Assembly: GCF_000230735.2 (NCBI RefSeq)
Contig: NC_019963.1
Span: forward strand, 62,001-126,000
Reading direction: 5' to 3'
Length of the DNA stretch: 64,000 nt
Origin: Natrinema pellirubrum DSM 15624
GTDB taxonomy: Archaea; Halobacteriota; Halobacteria; Halobacteriales; Natrialbaceae
In this document: positions 1-8,362 of the stretch, in pieces
Layout: each line of letters begins with the position of its first letter
How positions within the stretch are numbered: position 1 is the stretch's first letter
Made by a program: the position numbers and the translations under genes
Notes under the pieces: model-generated
Database searches by the model: none
What the model was told of the DNA's origin: nothing
The model's input: the letters and a program-made list of their open reading frames with translations, nothing else

Positions 1-316
1 CACAGTTGTCTGCGTGATTCACGATGGTCTCAGCGGGGCGGCCATGTTGCATCGACATCTCGACGTCGACATCGGTCTCTGCGGCTCGATGTCGGAGTTC
101 CGAAAGCGTCTGCTCGCCGTGTTCTTCGAGACCGTGTTCGGGGCCTTCGGCCTCGTCGACGTATTCGTCCCCGCTATACGCAGTCACGACATCCTCGTCA
201 ACGACGTAGAGCACGTGAAGGACTGCGTTGTGAGCGGCTGCGAGCTCGAGTGCGTGCGTTTCAGCCTCTTCAGACGCGACAGTTCCTTCGGTCGACAGGA
301 GAATTCGGTCGTACAT
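1..316 (-). CDS. Universal stress protein (UspA family), partial
   Basis: The reverse strand from an ATG at 316 reads MYDRILLSTEGTVASEEAET and on to MQHGRPAETIVNHADN, where the window ends. The MYDRIL(L/V) opening, the beta-strand LHVLYVVDEDVV and the GRPAETIV segment match the N-terminal two thirds of haloarchaeal UspA-fold proteins. The C-terminal nucleotide-binding loop (GxxGxxG) would lie outside the window. UspA proteins are cytoplasmic, often bind ATP, and are linked to stress responses; the exact role here is unknown. Two broken UspA-like copies lie further along, near 10.2 and 12.4 kb. Confidence 0.85.
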   Translation of the reverse strand, partial: MYDRILLSTEGTVASEEAETHALELAAAHNAVLHVLYVVDEDVVTAYSGDEYVDEAEGPEHGLEEHGEQTLSELRHRAAETDVDVEMSMQHGRPAETIVNHADNC

Positions 317-471
317 TCAGTCGGAATTCAAAGGCGGGTATCATAAATTCGGCTTCCAATTCCCTCCGCTCAAGAGTCACGGGAGCATGTTCAGTATGGT
401 CACGTCAGCGGATGTGCCCAAGAACGACCGACGGACTCAATCGATACTGTGAACCCTCGACGAACTGTCCG

Positions 472-1857
472 TTAGTGGTCGTGTCCCTCCATCACCATCG
501 GATGCCCGGTGGCGTATTCGTCGGGGTCCTCCTCGAAGGTCTCCTTACAGGTCTGCGAGCAGAAGTAGTATGTCTCACCGTCGTGGGTCGCCGATGGCTC
601 GCTGTCGTCAGTTCGCATCCCACAGACGGGATCACGGTACTGGCCAGGCGCACCGAGGCCGCGACGATACACGTACAGGAGAAAGCCGGAAAGCGCGAAC
701 GCAATGAGGTTGAGGTAGAATGTGTAGTTGAGCTCGAAGTACGTTTGCTCGGTCGCCGTCTCGCCGCCCGCCAGATCAGGGACGATGTTGAGGGCGTCGA
801 ACAGCAGCTCCATGAGGAAGCCGGTGAACGCCATCGTCACGAAGAAGACGCCGAGAATGTACAGCATAATCTTCCAGCCGTAGTATTTCCGGTAGACGTT
901 CAGCACGGGAATCGTGATGAGGTCGGCGTAGACGAACGCGATGATCCCGGCGAAGCTGACTCCACCGCCCCACAACGCGACCGCGAACGGGACGTTACCC
1001 ATACTGCCAACGAAACTGAGGACGGCGATGGTGACACCCATAATCGCGTTTTCGGCGGTCACGAGCAGCCCGTCGCCCTGGATGAACAGGGTGTTCCAGA
1101 CCCACTGGGGCACGAAGACGATGACGAACCCGGAAATAAGGAAGCCGGCGATGACGTCCTTCCAGATCATCGACCACTCCTTGCGGTACTGGTTCCCAAC
1201 TTTGTACCAGCCACCCCACGACAGTAACTCGTCACGCCACCCACCGCGGCTCGACATCTCCTGGCGGTAGGTCTCCATACAGCCCTCCGAGCAGAACTTG
1301 AGCGTCTCACCGCCGTCAGTCGTAAGCGTGTACTCGTCTTTGCCTTCCATCCCGCAGGTTGGATCCTCGGTGACGCCCGCCTCGTGATCGCGCTCGTTGA
1401 GCGTCTCTCGCACCTCATCGAAGAGGTTCTCCGGAAGCGTAAGATGAACGATGACGGCCATCACGGCGATGAGGATGAGGCCGCCAAGTAACTCTGCGAC
1501 CAGGAACTCCCAGCCGAGCAGAATCAGAATCATCAATCCGAGTTCGACGATGAGGTTCGTCGACGCGAACATGAACGCGAGGAAGTTCACCGCGTGCGCT
1601 CCCTTCTTGAACAGGCCCTTCCCGATAGCGACGGCGCCGAAACTACAGCCACTACTGGCCGCGCCGAACGCAGTCGCCTTGGTGAGCCCGCTCAGATCGC
1701 CATCGCCGAGGACCTGCGCCATCCGCTCCTTGGAGACGTAGACCTGGACGAGACTCGTGATCGTGAGGCCCATGATGATCGCCCACGCTGCCGTCCAGAG
1801 GAAGCCCACTCCGATACGTAGAGCTTCGGAGATGCCATCAATCATCGTCGCTACCAT
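472..1857 (-). CDS. YHS-domain permease (ArsP/DUF318-like), probable metal or metalloid exporter
   Basis: This 461-residue membrane protein has the two-half layout of the DUF318/ArsP permease family. The first membrane block contains GAASSGCSFGAVAIGKGLFKKG and the second contains FVGSMGNVPFAVALWGGGVS. Between the halves and at the C-terminus are two cysteine-bearing YHS/TRASH-like modules (TCGMEGKDEYTLTTDGGE...FCSEGCMETY and DPVCGMRTDDSE...YYFCSQTCKETF), which are known to bind soft metals. The tail is His-rich (MVMEGHDH). The likely role is efflux of a metal or metalloid with cytosolic metal capture; the substrate cannot be read from sequence. It lies near SHOCT proteins and a metal ATPase block. 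Confidence 0.8.
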   Translation of the reverse strand: MVATMIDGISEALRIGVGFLWTAAWAIIMGLTITSLVQVYVSKERMAQVLGDGDLSGLTKATAFGAASSGCSFGAVAIGKGLFKKGAHAVNFLAFMFASTNLIVELGLMILILLGWEFLVAELLGGLILIAVMAVIVHLTLPENLFDEVRETLNERDHEAGVTEDPTCGMEGKDEYTLTTDGGETLKFCSEGCMETYRQEMSSRGGWRDELLSWGGWYKVGNQYRKEWSMIWKDVIAGFLISGFVIVFVPQWVWNTLFIQGDGLLVTAENAIMGVTIAVLSFVGSMGNVPFAVALWGGGVSFAGIIAFVYADLITIPVLNVYRKYYGWKIMLYILGVFFVTMAFTGFLMELLFDALNIVPDLAGGETATEQTYFELNYTFYLNLIAFALSGFLLYVYRRGLGAPGQYRDPVCGMRTDDSEPSATHDGETYYFCSQTCKETFEEDPDEYATGHPMVMEGHDH

Positions 1858-2039
1858 AGGTATCAGTTCGAAGGGATCATCTATTGCAGTTTTCCTTCAG
1901 ATAGTTCGGGTCAGAGCCGTGGTGAGTAGGTATTCAAAAGAATTGTGGCAGGTGGAACACGTAGGTCAAAGGCACAACCGCATTGAATAGTTAGTGCGTA
2001 GTATAATCTGAGAACCCCAACTCACGGAGGGATCACAAT

Positions 2040-2411
2040 ATGCCGACAAATTCAGACGATACGCGACTTGTTACGCTCCTCCTCGTTATCATCGGTGCCG
2101 TCTTCATCGTCCCGTTGTTCTTCATGGGCTTCGGGATGATGGGGTTCGGTCCGATGATGGGCGGGATGTGGAGCGGTCACATGTGGGGCGACGGGACGAT
2201 GCCCGGCTGGATGTTCATCGTCGGTATTGTGATGCAGCTGCTGTTCCTCGCTGCCCTCGTCGGTGGTGGGTACCTCATCTATCGCGCAGTCACGGGAGAT
2301 GCGAGTGACTCGGACCAAGCACTCGAAGAGCTTCGGCTTGCCTACGCTCGCGGGGAGCTGACTGACGAGGAATACGAACAGCGACGCGAAGCACTCGAAC
2401 GAGATACCTGA
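2040..2411 (+). CDS. SHOCT-domain small membrane protein
   Basis: This 123-residue protein has two hydrophobic helices separated by a Gly/Met-rich loop (MMGFGPMMGGMWSGHMWG). Its C-terminus, LEELRLAYARGELTDEEYE, is a typical SHOCT module, a short helical domain often found at the end of membrane proteins. The ATG follows a GGAGG-like sequence at 2026-2030. A close relative in architecture lies at 14982-15323. The Met/His-rich loop could contact copper, but that is inference. It is followed 26 nt later by another membrane protein and may be co-transcribed with it. Confidence 0.8.
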   Translation: MPTNSDDTRLVTLLLVIIGAVFIVPLFFMGFGMMGFGPMMGGMWSGHMWGDGTMPGWMFIVGIVMQLLFLAALVGGGYLIYRAVTGDASDSDQALEELRLAYARGELTDEEYEQRREALERDT

Positions 2412-2437
2412 TTACGACGAGACATCAAAGCTGAAGG

Positions 2438-3094
2438 ATGACCGGCTACCCCGACCACCGTCAACAGTCTCCCCGTCCGCAACTTCCAGCGTGGCTTGAC
2501 CGATACACGACGGTGGGGTTATACGGGCTCCTCATCGGGACTGGACTCTGTCTGGTCGCGTTCCTCACGAATCCCGTTCCCGATCCCTCGTTCCCGTGGG
2601 CGACGCTGCCCGAGTCTCTACGATTACCGATTGCACAGCCCCGGATCGAACACTGGCCGGTGACCTACACTATCGGTATCTGGCTGTGGATTATCGGCTT
2701 TCCCGCGCTGTTCCTCGCTGGCTATAGACGATTCGGAGACTGGATGCCGTTCGGAACACCGATGTGGCTTGCTGGACTTCCGGCGCTCGCGATGCTCAGC
2801 TGGACGACATACTGCCGGTTTTTCTGGCCGAAGCTTCATCCGCCGACCTGGAACGCTCCCTCCTACACGGTCGTCTGCTGGCTATACTGCTCCTCGTACA
2901 ACGTGCTCTGGAGTAATCTTGCCTATCTGATTGCGTTCGTCGGCGTCGCCGCGACAGTTCTAGCTGTGCGACGCCGGCACGTAGCCGGATACATCCTACT
3001 CGGGTTCGGAGTCTTCGCACTTCCCCTCGGATTGCCAGCTGTGTATGAGGGATATCGCCGGATAACTAAAACACACGGTGAAGTGAGGCCTTGA
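2438..3094 (+). CDS. Uncharacterised multi-pass membrane protein
   Basis: The product has 218 residues with about five hydrophobic segments: around residues 28-46, 77-95, 105-125, 150-180 and 185-205. It has aromatic-rich loops (FPWATLPESLRL, CRFFWPKLHPPTWNAP) and a central stretch with several Cys (VVCWLYCSSYN). I do not recognise a family. Its place directly after a SHOCT protein and before the metal-responsive regulator suggests a role in the same stress or metal block, but nothing in the sequence proves this. The start is the first ATG after the SHOCT gene. Confidence 0.65.
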   Translation: MTGYPDHRQQSPRPQLPAWLDRYTTVGLYGLLIGTGLCLVAFLTNPVPDPSFPWATLPESLRLPIAQPRIEHWPVTYTIGIWLWIIGFPALFLAGYRRFGDWMPFGTPMWLAGLPALAMLSWTTYCRFFWPKLHPPTWNAPSYTVVCWLYCSSYNVLWSNLAYLIAFVGVAATVLAVRRRHVAGYILLGFGVFALPLGLPAVYEGYRRITKTHGEVRP

Positions 3095-3114
3095 CAGCGG
3101 TACAGGGCGCAAGC

Positions 3115-3639
3115 TCAAGAATCTCGGTGCGCACGAACGAACGCCCGGCGGAGGACAGTTAGGAGCACGTAGGTTTCGTACTTCTGGGTCTGACAGTGCT
3201 CACACGGCTGCATATCTGCGACGATCTCCGCTATCGCGTCGTCGTGGTCTTCTGTGAGAGTATCGAGTGAGTCCCTGATCTGGGGTTGAACGGCCTCGAT
3301 CATCTCCTCAACAGCGTCATCAGCTGACTCTGGCAGCGAGTACGAGAGGACGATCGTATTCGCGTGGTAGTACTTCGTCGTCCCACCGCGCCCTTCCTCG
3401 AAGCGGACGACGTCGACGAGACCGGCATCCCGTAACTCGTTGATGTGATGACGAACCGTGTTCTCCGTGCGGTCGACGCCGCGGTCCTCCAAACGGCCGT
3501 GGACCTCAGTTGCGGTCAGCGCCTCCTCGGAGAGGATATCGAGGATCATCGCCCGCATCGGTTCGTCGATGGCGTCCGAAACCCGGGTGTCTCGCACCGC
3601 GATGTCCTCAAGCCGGTGGTCGGTACCGGAACTACTCAT
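3115..3639 (-). CDS. ArsR-type winged-helix transcriptional regulator
   Basis: The product has 174 residues. Residues about 20-85 form a winged helix (IDEPMRAMILDILSEEALTATEVHGRL, then ENTVRHHINELRDAGLVDV as the recognition helix). The wing is followed by YYHANTIVLSYSLP. The C-terminal half carries CEHC in MQPCEHCQTQKYETY, a plausible metal-sensing pair. It is divergent from the HMA protein and metal ATPase beginning at 3822, so it most likely controls them. A palindrome overlaps its own start codon, which suggests autoregulation. The sensed metal is not known. Confidence 0.85.
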   Translation of the reverse strand: MSSSGTDHRLEDIAVRDTRVSDAIDEPMRAMILDILSEEALTATEVHGRLEDRGVDRTENTVRHHINELRDAGLVDVVRFEEGRGGTTKYYHANTIVLSYSLPESADDAVEEMIEAVQPQIRDSLDTLTEDHDDAIAEIVADMQPCEHCQTQKYETYVLLTVLRRAFVRAHRDS

Positions 3640-3657
3640 ACGAGAACTGAGTATGAG
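3635..3657. promoter_or_regulatory. Palindrome at the start of the ArsR-type gene, probable autoregulatory operator
   Basis: CTCATAC (3635-3641) and GTATGAG (3651-3657) are perfect inverted repeats separated by 9 nt. The start codon of the regulator (3637-3639, reverse strand) lies inside the left arm. A dimeric winged-helix protein bound here would block initiation of a leaderless transcript. Binding by this regulator is inference. Confidence 0.5.
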
Positions 3658-3821
3658 CAGGCGGGAAAAGCTAGCGGGACGCTGCTTTGAACTCAGGTTG
3701 CTGGGTTCGTGATACCGAAAGCCCTAGACGACCTGTTTAACTGTTCCAATCACCTATATCCATATTCAAACATATCATCTAAAAAATACTTATTGGGGTA
3801 CGGGCACTACCTCAAACTGTA

Positions 3822-4037
3822 ATGAGCGACACAACCCAGTTCCGCGTCCTCGACTTCGACTGCCCGACCTGTGCGAGCACCGTCGAACGCGCCCTGTCGA
3901 ACGTCGACGGTGTCCAGCACGTCGAGGTTCACTACGCGACCGGCCGCGTCGAAATCGAGTACGACGACAGCGTCGCTGACCCCGACGCCTTCGCACAGAC
4001 CATCGAAAACCAGGGGTACACGCCGCAGCCCGCCTAA
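3822..4037 (+). CDS. Heavy-metal-associated (HMA) domain protein, probable metallochaperone
   Basis: The 71-residue protein is a single ferredoxin-like HMA domain. It has the metal-binding CPTC motif in FDCPTCASTVERALSNVDGV, followed by the beta-strand VEVHYATGRVEIEYDD. In the family the two Cys bind Cu(I) or Zn(II) and pass the ion to a P1B-ATPase. The next gene, 4 nt downstream, is such an ATPase that lacks its own N-terminal HMA domain, so this protein probably supplies that domain in trans. A TATA-like AATACTTAT at about 3785-3794 lies at the spacing expected for a leaderless start. Confidence 0.88.
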   Translation: MSDTTQFRVLDFDCPTCASTVERALSNVDGVQHVEVHYATGRVEIEYDDSVADPDAFAQTIENQGYTPQPA

Positions 4038-4041
4038 CACC

Positions 4042-5961
4042 ATGACCAAACAATCGATCACGCAGTACTACCAAAAACACCGGAAGGCAATCGTCACGGC
4101 GACGAGCGGCCTGCTGTACGGCAGTGGCTGGAGTCTGGGCTACCTCACGAGTTTCGAGATGGCAAGCGCCGCCATCCTCGTCCTGGCGACAATCGTGGGT
4201 GGCTACGACATCGCCAAGACCGCCTACCACGAGGTCACCAGCCGGACGCTCGGTATCAAGACGCTGGTGACGCTGGCCGCTATCGGTGCCATCGTCATCG
4301 GCGAGTACTGGGAGGCTGCCGCCGTCGTCTTCCTGTTCAGCCTCGGCAGCTACCTCGAGGGCCGGACCATGCGGAAGACCCGGACGGCCCTCCAGGAGCT
4401 GCTGGAGATGACGCCCGACACGGCCACCGTCCGTCGCGACGGGGAACTCCAAGAGGTTCCCGCCCGAGAGGTCGAAGCGGGCGAGGTCGTCGTCGTGAAG
4501 CCGGGCGGGAAGATTCCGGTCGATGGCGAGGTCGTCGACGGCGAAAGCGCCGTCAACCAGGCGCCGGTCACAGGCGAGAGCGCGCCCGTCCACAAGGCCG
4601 ACGGCGACGAAGTCTACGCCGGGACGGTCAACCAGGAGGGCGCGCTAGAAATCCGGACGACGGGTGCGGGCTCGGACACGACTCTCGAACGTATCATCCG
4701 TCGCGTCGAGGAGGCCCAAGAGGCCCAGTCGCCCACGGAGAGTCTCATCGACCGGTTCGCGAAGTACTACACGCCGGCCGTCATCGTGCTGGCCATCGGT
4801 GCGTATGCAGTCACGCAGAATGCGATCCTGTCGCTGACGCTGTTGGTCATCGGCTGTCCGGGCGCGCTGGTCATCGGGCCACCGGTCAGCATCGTCTCGG
4901 CCATCGGCAACGCCGCCCGATCGGGCGTGCTGATGAAGGGCGGCGAACACCTCGAACGCGCCGGCAAAATCGACCTCGTCGCCTTCGACAAGACCGGGAC
5001 CCTCACGAAAGGCGAAACCACCGTGGCCGATATCGAAGGTTTCGGTATCGCCGCCGACGACGTCCTCACGCTCGCGGCGACCGCCGAGAAGAAGAGCGAA
5101 CACCACCTCGCCGACGCCATCGTCGACGCAGCCCGCGAGCGCCCGACTGCTGCGACGGACGGTGGGGCGACGGTCGCCCAGGCGGACGAGACGGACGCGG
5201 GGAGCAGGTCGATTCCCGGTCCGGACGATTTCGACGTGGTCGCTGGTAAGGGCGTTATCGCCCATACCAAGGGCACCGAAGTTGTTGTCGGCAATCGCGC
5301 ACTGCTGGAGGACCGCGACATTAACGTCCCCAGTCGGATCGCCGACTACGTCCGCGAGCGTGAGGAGCGCGGCGAAACTGTCGTCCACGTCGTCCGGGAC
5401 GGGGACATCATCGGCGCAATCGCACTGCGGGACGAGCTCCGGAAGGCAGCTCCTGGGGTCGTCACGGCGCTTCAGGACGTCGGCATCGAGACGGTGATGC
5501 TCACCGGCGACAACGAGCGGACGGCCGCCGCCGTCGCCGAGGAGGTCGGCATCGACGAGTACCGCGCCGAACTCCTCCCCGAGGACAAGCAGACAGTCAT
5601 CGAGGCCTACCAAGCCGACGGCCACGTGGTCGCGATGGTCGGCGACGGCATCAACGACGCGCCGTCGCTGGCGACCGCCGACGTTGGCATCGCGATGGGT
5701 GCCGCCGGGACGGACACCGCCATCGAAACGGCAGACATGGCGTTGATGGCCGACGACCTCGACCGCATCCCCTACGCGGTCAAACTCAGCAAGGCGACGC
5801 GCTGGAACGTCCTCGAGAACGTCGGGCTCGCAGTGCTGACCGTGACCGTCCTGCTCGCGGGCGTGCTCACCAGCTACGTCACCCTCGCCGCGGGAATGTT
5901 GGTCCACGAGGCCAGCGTCCTCGCGGTCATCCTCAACGGGATGCGACTGCTTCGCCACTGA
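4042..5961 (+). CDS. Heavy-metal translocating P1B-type ATPase with a CPG motif
   Basis: The reading frame is open further upstream, but the ATG at 4042 directly follows the HMA gene and gives a normal 639-residue protein. It has the actuator TGES (about residue 177), the metal-site motif CPG in IGCPGALVIGPP (about 272-274), the phosphorylation site DKTGTLT (about D316), an HP-type signature (SEHHLADAI) and the hinge VGDGINDAP. CPG replaces the common CPC or CPH, so the substrate is less certain; zinc, cadmium, cobalt or copper are possible. It lacks N-terminal HMA domains. It is likely an inner-membrane exporter co-transcribed with the HMA protein and controlled by the divergent ArsR-type gene. 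Confidence 0.92.
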   Translation: MTKQSITQYYQKHRKAIVTATSGLLYGSGWSLGYLTSFEMASAAILVLATIVGGYDIAKTAYHEVTSRTLGIKTLVTLAAIGAIVIGEYWEAAAVVFLFSLGSYLEGRTMRKTRTALQELLEMTPDTATVRRDGELQEVPAREVEAGEVVVVKPGGKIPVDGEVVDGESAVNQAPVTGESAPVHKADGDEVYAGTVNQEGALEIRTTGAGSDTTLERIIRRVEEAQEAQSPTESLIDRFAKYYTPAVIVLAIGAYAVTQNAILSLTLLVIGCPGALVIGPPVSIVSAIGNAARSGVLMKGGEHLERAGKIDLVAFDKTGTLTKGETTVADIEGFGIAADDVLTLAATAEKKSEHHLADAIVDAARERPTAATDGGATVAQADETDAGSRSIPGPDDFDVVAGKGVIAHTKGTEVVVGNRALLEDRDINVPSRIADYVREREERGETVVHVVRDGDIIGAIALRDELRKAAPGVVTALQDVGIETVMLTGDNERTAAAVAEEVGIDEYRAELLPEDKQTVIEAYQADGHVVAMVGDGINDAPSLATADVGIAMGAAGTDTAIETADMALMADDLDRIPYAVKLSKATRWNVLENVGLAVLTVTVLLAGVLTSYVTLAAGMLVHEASVLAVILNGMRLLRH

Positions 5962-5989
5962 CCACTAGATACGATCATCACCACCACTC

Positions 5990-6643
5990 ATGACATCAAA
6001 CTCGACTGCGACCGCCGAGACCCAGACTAGAACCAATTGGAAGGTAGACTACGACGTCGATCCGATCGAAATTCGCGACCCTGTCGCGGAGGCCCTCGGC
6101 GTTCTCGAACCGGGTGACCCGTTCGTCATCACCTATAGAGACGCGGTGAAAGAGGCGGGACATTCCTGTCCGACTGCCTCGGGCGCCTACCGGATCGTCC
6201 AGTTGGGGCTCGACGCCCTGTATCCCGACGACTATCCAGTTCGGAGCGAAATCGAGGTGCAGGCGGCCGGCCCGCAGGACGATGCTGCGTATGGCGTGAT
6301 GAGCCGCATCATCTCGTACGTTACTGGCGCGACCGAAGACGACGGATTCAGCGGGCTCGCCGGCGGCTACGGCGGCCGCCGCGACCTCCTCGTCTTCGAC
6401 GCGTTCGACCCGGACACGGCAGAGCCGACGTTCCGGTTCCGGCGAACCGACACGGACGAGACCGTCGAAGTGACCTACCACGTCAGCGACGTTCCTGACG
6501 GTGGACCCGCAATCGGGAACCTCCAAGGGATTCTCGACGAATCGGCAACTGAACAGCAACGAGAGGCTTTCGCTGACGCCTGGCACCGCCGGATACAGGT
6601 CGTCCTCAGTGACGACTCGCTATTCACTGTCAAAGCGGTTTGA
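5990..6643 (+). CDS. FmdE-like protein
   Basis: The product has 217 residues. Its N-terminal half has the FmdE signature around AVKEAGHSCPTASGAYRI (about residues 49-66), where His and Cys are likely metal ligands. FmdE was named for a gene of formylmethanofuran dehydrogenase operons, but many FmdE-domain proteins occur outside methanogens with unknown function. A glycine-rich GLAGGYGGRRD follows. The gene starts 28 nt after the metal ATPase on the same strand, so it is probably in the same operon and may take part in metal handling. Methanogenesis genes are absent. Confidence 0.75.
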   Translation: MTSNSTATAETQTRTNWKVDYDVDPIEIRDPVAEALGVLEPGDPFVITYRDAVKEAGHSCPTASGAYRIVQLGLDALYPDDYPVRSEIEVQAAGPQDDAAYGVMSRIISYVTGATEDDGFSGLAGGYGGRRDLLVFDAFDPDTAEPTFRFRRTDTDETVEVTYHVSDVPDGGPAIGNLQGILDESATEQQREAFADAWHRRIQVVLSDDSLFTVKAV

Positions 6644-6675
6644 CGCGACGGTCTACCCCTCTCACTCGAAATAAG

Positions 6676-7911
6676 TTACTGCGGTACACTATCGATCTCC
6701 TCGAGGGCCTCAGTAGCGACATCACCTAACTCACCAGCCTCGATGTGAGAGTACCGCTCTCGAACCATCTCTTCGGAATTATCAAGATATCGAGCCGCAA
6801 CTGTATACCCGAATGCACGGACGAGGACTTCACCCATCCCTCGGCGACCGCCGTGCGGAGCAAGATAATCGTGTTTCGGATGGTCGATGTCGATCCCTGC
6901 GGCCTCCGAGAGCCGTTGAAGAATCGACCGTGCGCCGTCCGTCGTGATCGACGGCGGCCGAATATTCTCATCGAGCGCCAGCAAGAGGTCCCGGGCGCAT
7001 GCCTCACGTCGCTCGTCGATTCCTTCTGGGCGTTCCCCTCGTTCGGCTAGCTCTTCCCGGACGAGCTCTGCGAGCGTCCGTTGGTCGAACGTCGGAAACA
7101 CCGGCCAGCGGTCCGTCGGCGGGTCCACCAGCTGACGGTAGCTCCGCAACGGAGAAATCACCGGATCGGGAAGGCTCGCGGCGTCCCACTGCTGTTTCTT
7201 CCGGTAGACGTCCATACTCCCGTCGTCGAGGGAAAGGTCCTCCCAGCGAACGCCGCGCCGGCGTGGGTCGTTCGGATCTCGGAGGAGTTCCCCGACACGG
7301 ACAGCTGTGTACGCGAGGACGAACACCAGCGCCCGGTCACGAGCCGCCTTCAGCGCCGCGTAGCGCGCTCGCTGCTTATCGATGGGGTCAGTATCCTCTG
7401 GGAGTGTCCTGTACGCCTCGACGGCGTCGCGGGCCCGTTCGTCGACGTGGCGGGTGAGGGCGTGGCGCTGTTCAGACGTCCAGGCCTGTTGGTCGCCGGG
7501 CTTGCGACCGTCGTCCTCCGGTAACGGCGCCATCGCACTCGCCCGCTGCGCGTAATGCGCCTCGAGATACCCTTCGTTGACGCACCAGCCACACCAGGCA
7601 GAGATATAGCGGTAATAAGTTTGTACCGTGTTCTGCTTGAGTCCCCGATCTCCACCGAGATGCCGGGCATACTCCCGGAACACGCGTTCGTCGAGATCGT
7701 CGAATGTCGGCTCCCGGTCGACGTCGTCGGGGACGATCCCGGTCCAGTCGTCGTCGCCGCGGTCGCCGGCGGCCCACTCGGCGAACCGCTCGAGCTCGCG
7801 TGCAGCGTTTCGTCGATAGTTTCCACCATCCCCACCGCGGCCTTTCCCCTTGTCCTGGAGGTAGCGCTCGAAGCTGTCGTCGAGCGGCGTGGAAAGCGCT
7901 CGATTAGGCAT
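6676..7911 (-). CDS. Tyrosine recombinase / phage-type integrase
   Basis: This is a 411-residue tyrosine recombinase. The N-terminal SAM-like core-binding region spans about residues 10-130 (RNAARELERFAEW, QNTVQTYYRYISAWCGWC). The catalytic domain has Arg in AYTAVRVGELL (about 205), HxxR in APHGGRRGMGEV (about 347-351) and the Tyr nucleophile in RERYSHIEA (about 385). A GTG five codons upstream (7926) is an alternative start; I prefer the ATG at 7911. It faces a decayed region with an insertion element, so it may mark the edge of an integrated element. A partner attachment site was not found. Confidence 0.88.
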   Translation of the reverse strand: MPNRALSTPLDDSFERYLQDKGKGRGGDGGNYRRNAARELERFAEWAAGDRGDDDWTGIVPDDVDREPTFDDLDERVFREYARHLGGDRGLKQNTVQTYYRYISAWCGWCVNEGYLEAHYAQRASAMAPLPEDDGRKPGDQQAWTSEQRHALTRHVDERARDAVEAYRTLPEDTDPIDKQRARYAALKAARDRALVFVLAYTAVRVGELLRDPNDPRRRGVRWEDLSLDDGSMDVYRKKQQWDAASLPDPVISPLRSYRQLVDPPTDRWPVFPTFDQRTLAELVREELAERGERPEGIDERREACARDLLLALDENIRPPSITTDGARSILQRLSEAAGIDIDHPKHDYLAPHGGRRGMGEVLVRAFGYTVAARYLDNSEEMVRERYSHIEAGELGDVATEALEEIDSVPQ

Positions 7912-7926
7912 CCACCGGCCCTCCAC

Positions 7927-8362
7927 CGTCCTGCGGGCCCGGTCTCTGTGCCTCTACCCCGGGGGAAGCGCCGTCGTGAGGCGGTTGCAGCATTCGTGCT
8001 TCACCGACGGCGGCGGGGTACTTCAAAGTGGTCGTGATTACGAGCATAATCAGGACCACCGGTGACAGAAGTCTCATAACCATTTTTCCTATGATAGAAG
8101 GGCTCTATCCCCCGAAATTCGAGTTTGCCCAACGGTATAAATCATATGCCGCTATACCAAAACCGCGACCGTGGAAGTTGAGACTACACCGGGTTTAGTG
8201 GGGCTGTGGTGCGTGGTTTCGACCGAATCCGGTAGCAGAAACTACTTCAGATCGCGTTCTGAACGGGCGTTCTTATTGGATGAGCAACTAATTTGGGGTG
8301 TTTCCGAAACCGCGGGTAGTGTAGCCACTCAGACGCCGCGCTACTACCGGCAGAGATTCTCG
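7927..8362. other. Non-coding interval between recombinase and transposase
   Basis: No convincing gene is seen. GGTATA (8135-8140) and TATACC (8154-8159) form an imperfect palindrome about 220 nt upstream of the recombinase, which could be a promoter or recombinase arm site. The left end of the IS4-type element probably falls near 8249. Confidence 0.4.

Noticed and set aside
250-1227. Long forward open frame of 325 codons
   Set aside because: It lies opposite the YHS permease, has no domain and shows the biased composition typical of the antisense strand of GC-rich haloarchaeal genes.
4645-5958. 437-codon reverse open frame inside the metal ATPase
   Set aside because: The forward strand encodes all P-type ATPase motifs; the reverse frame has none and is a shadow.
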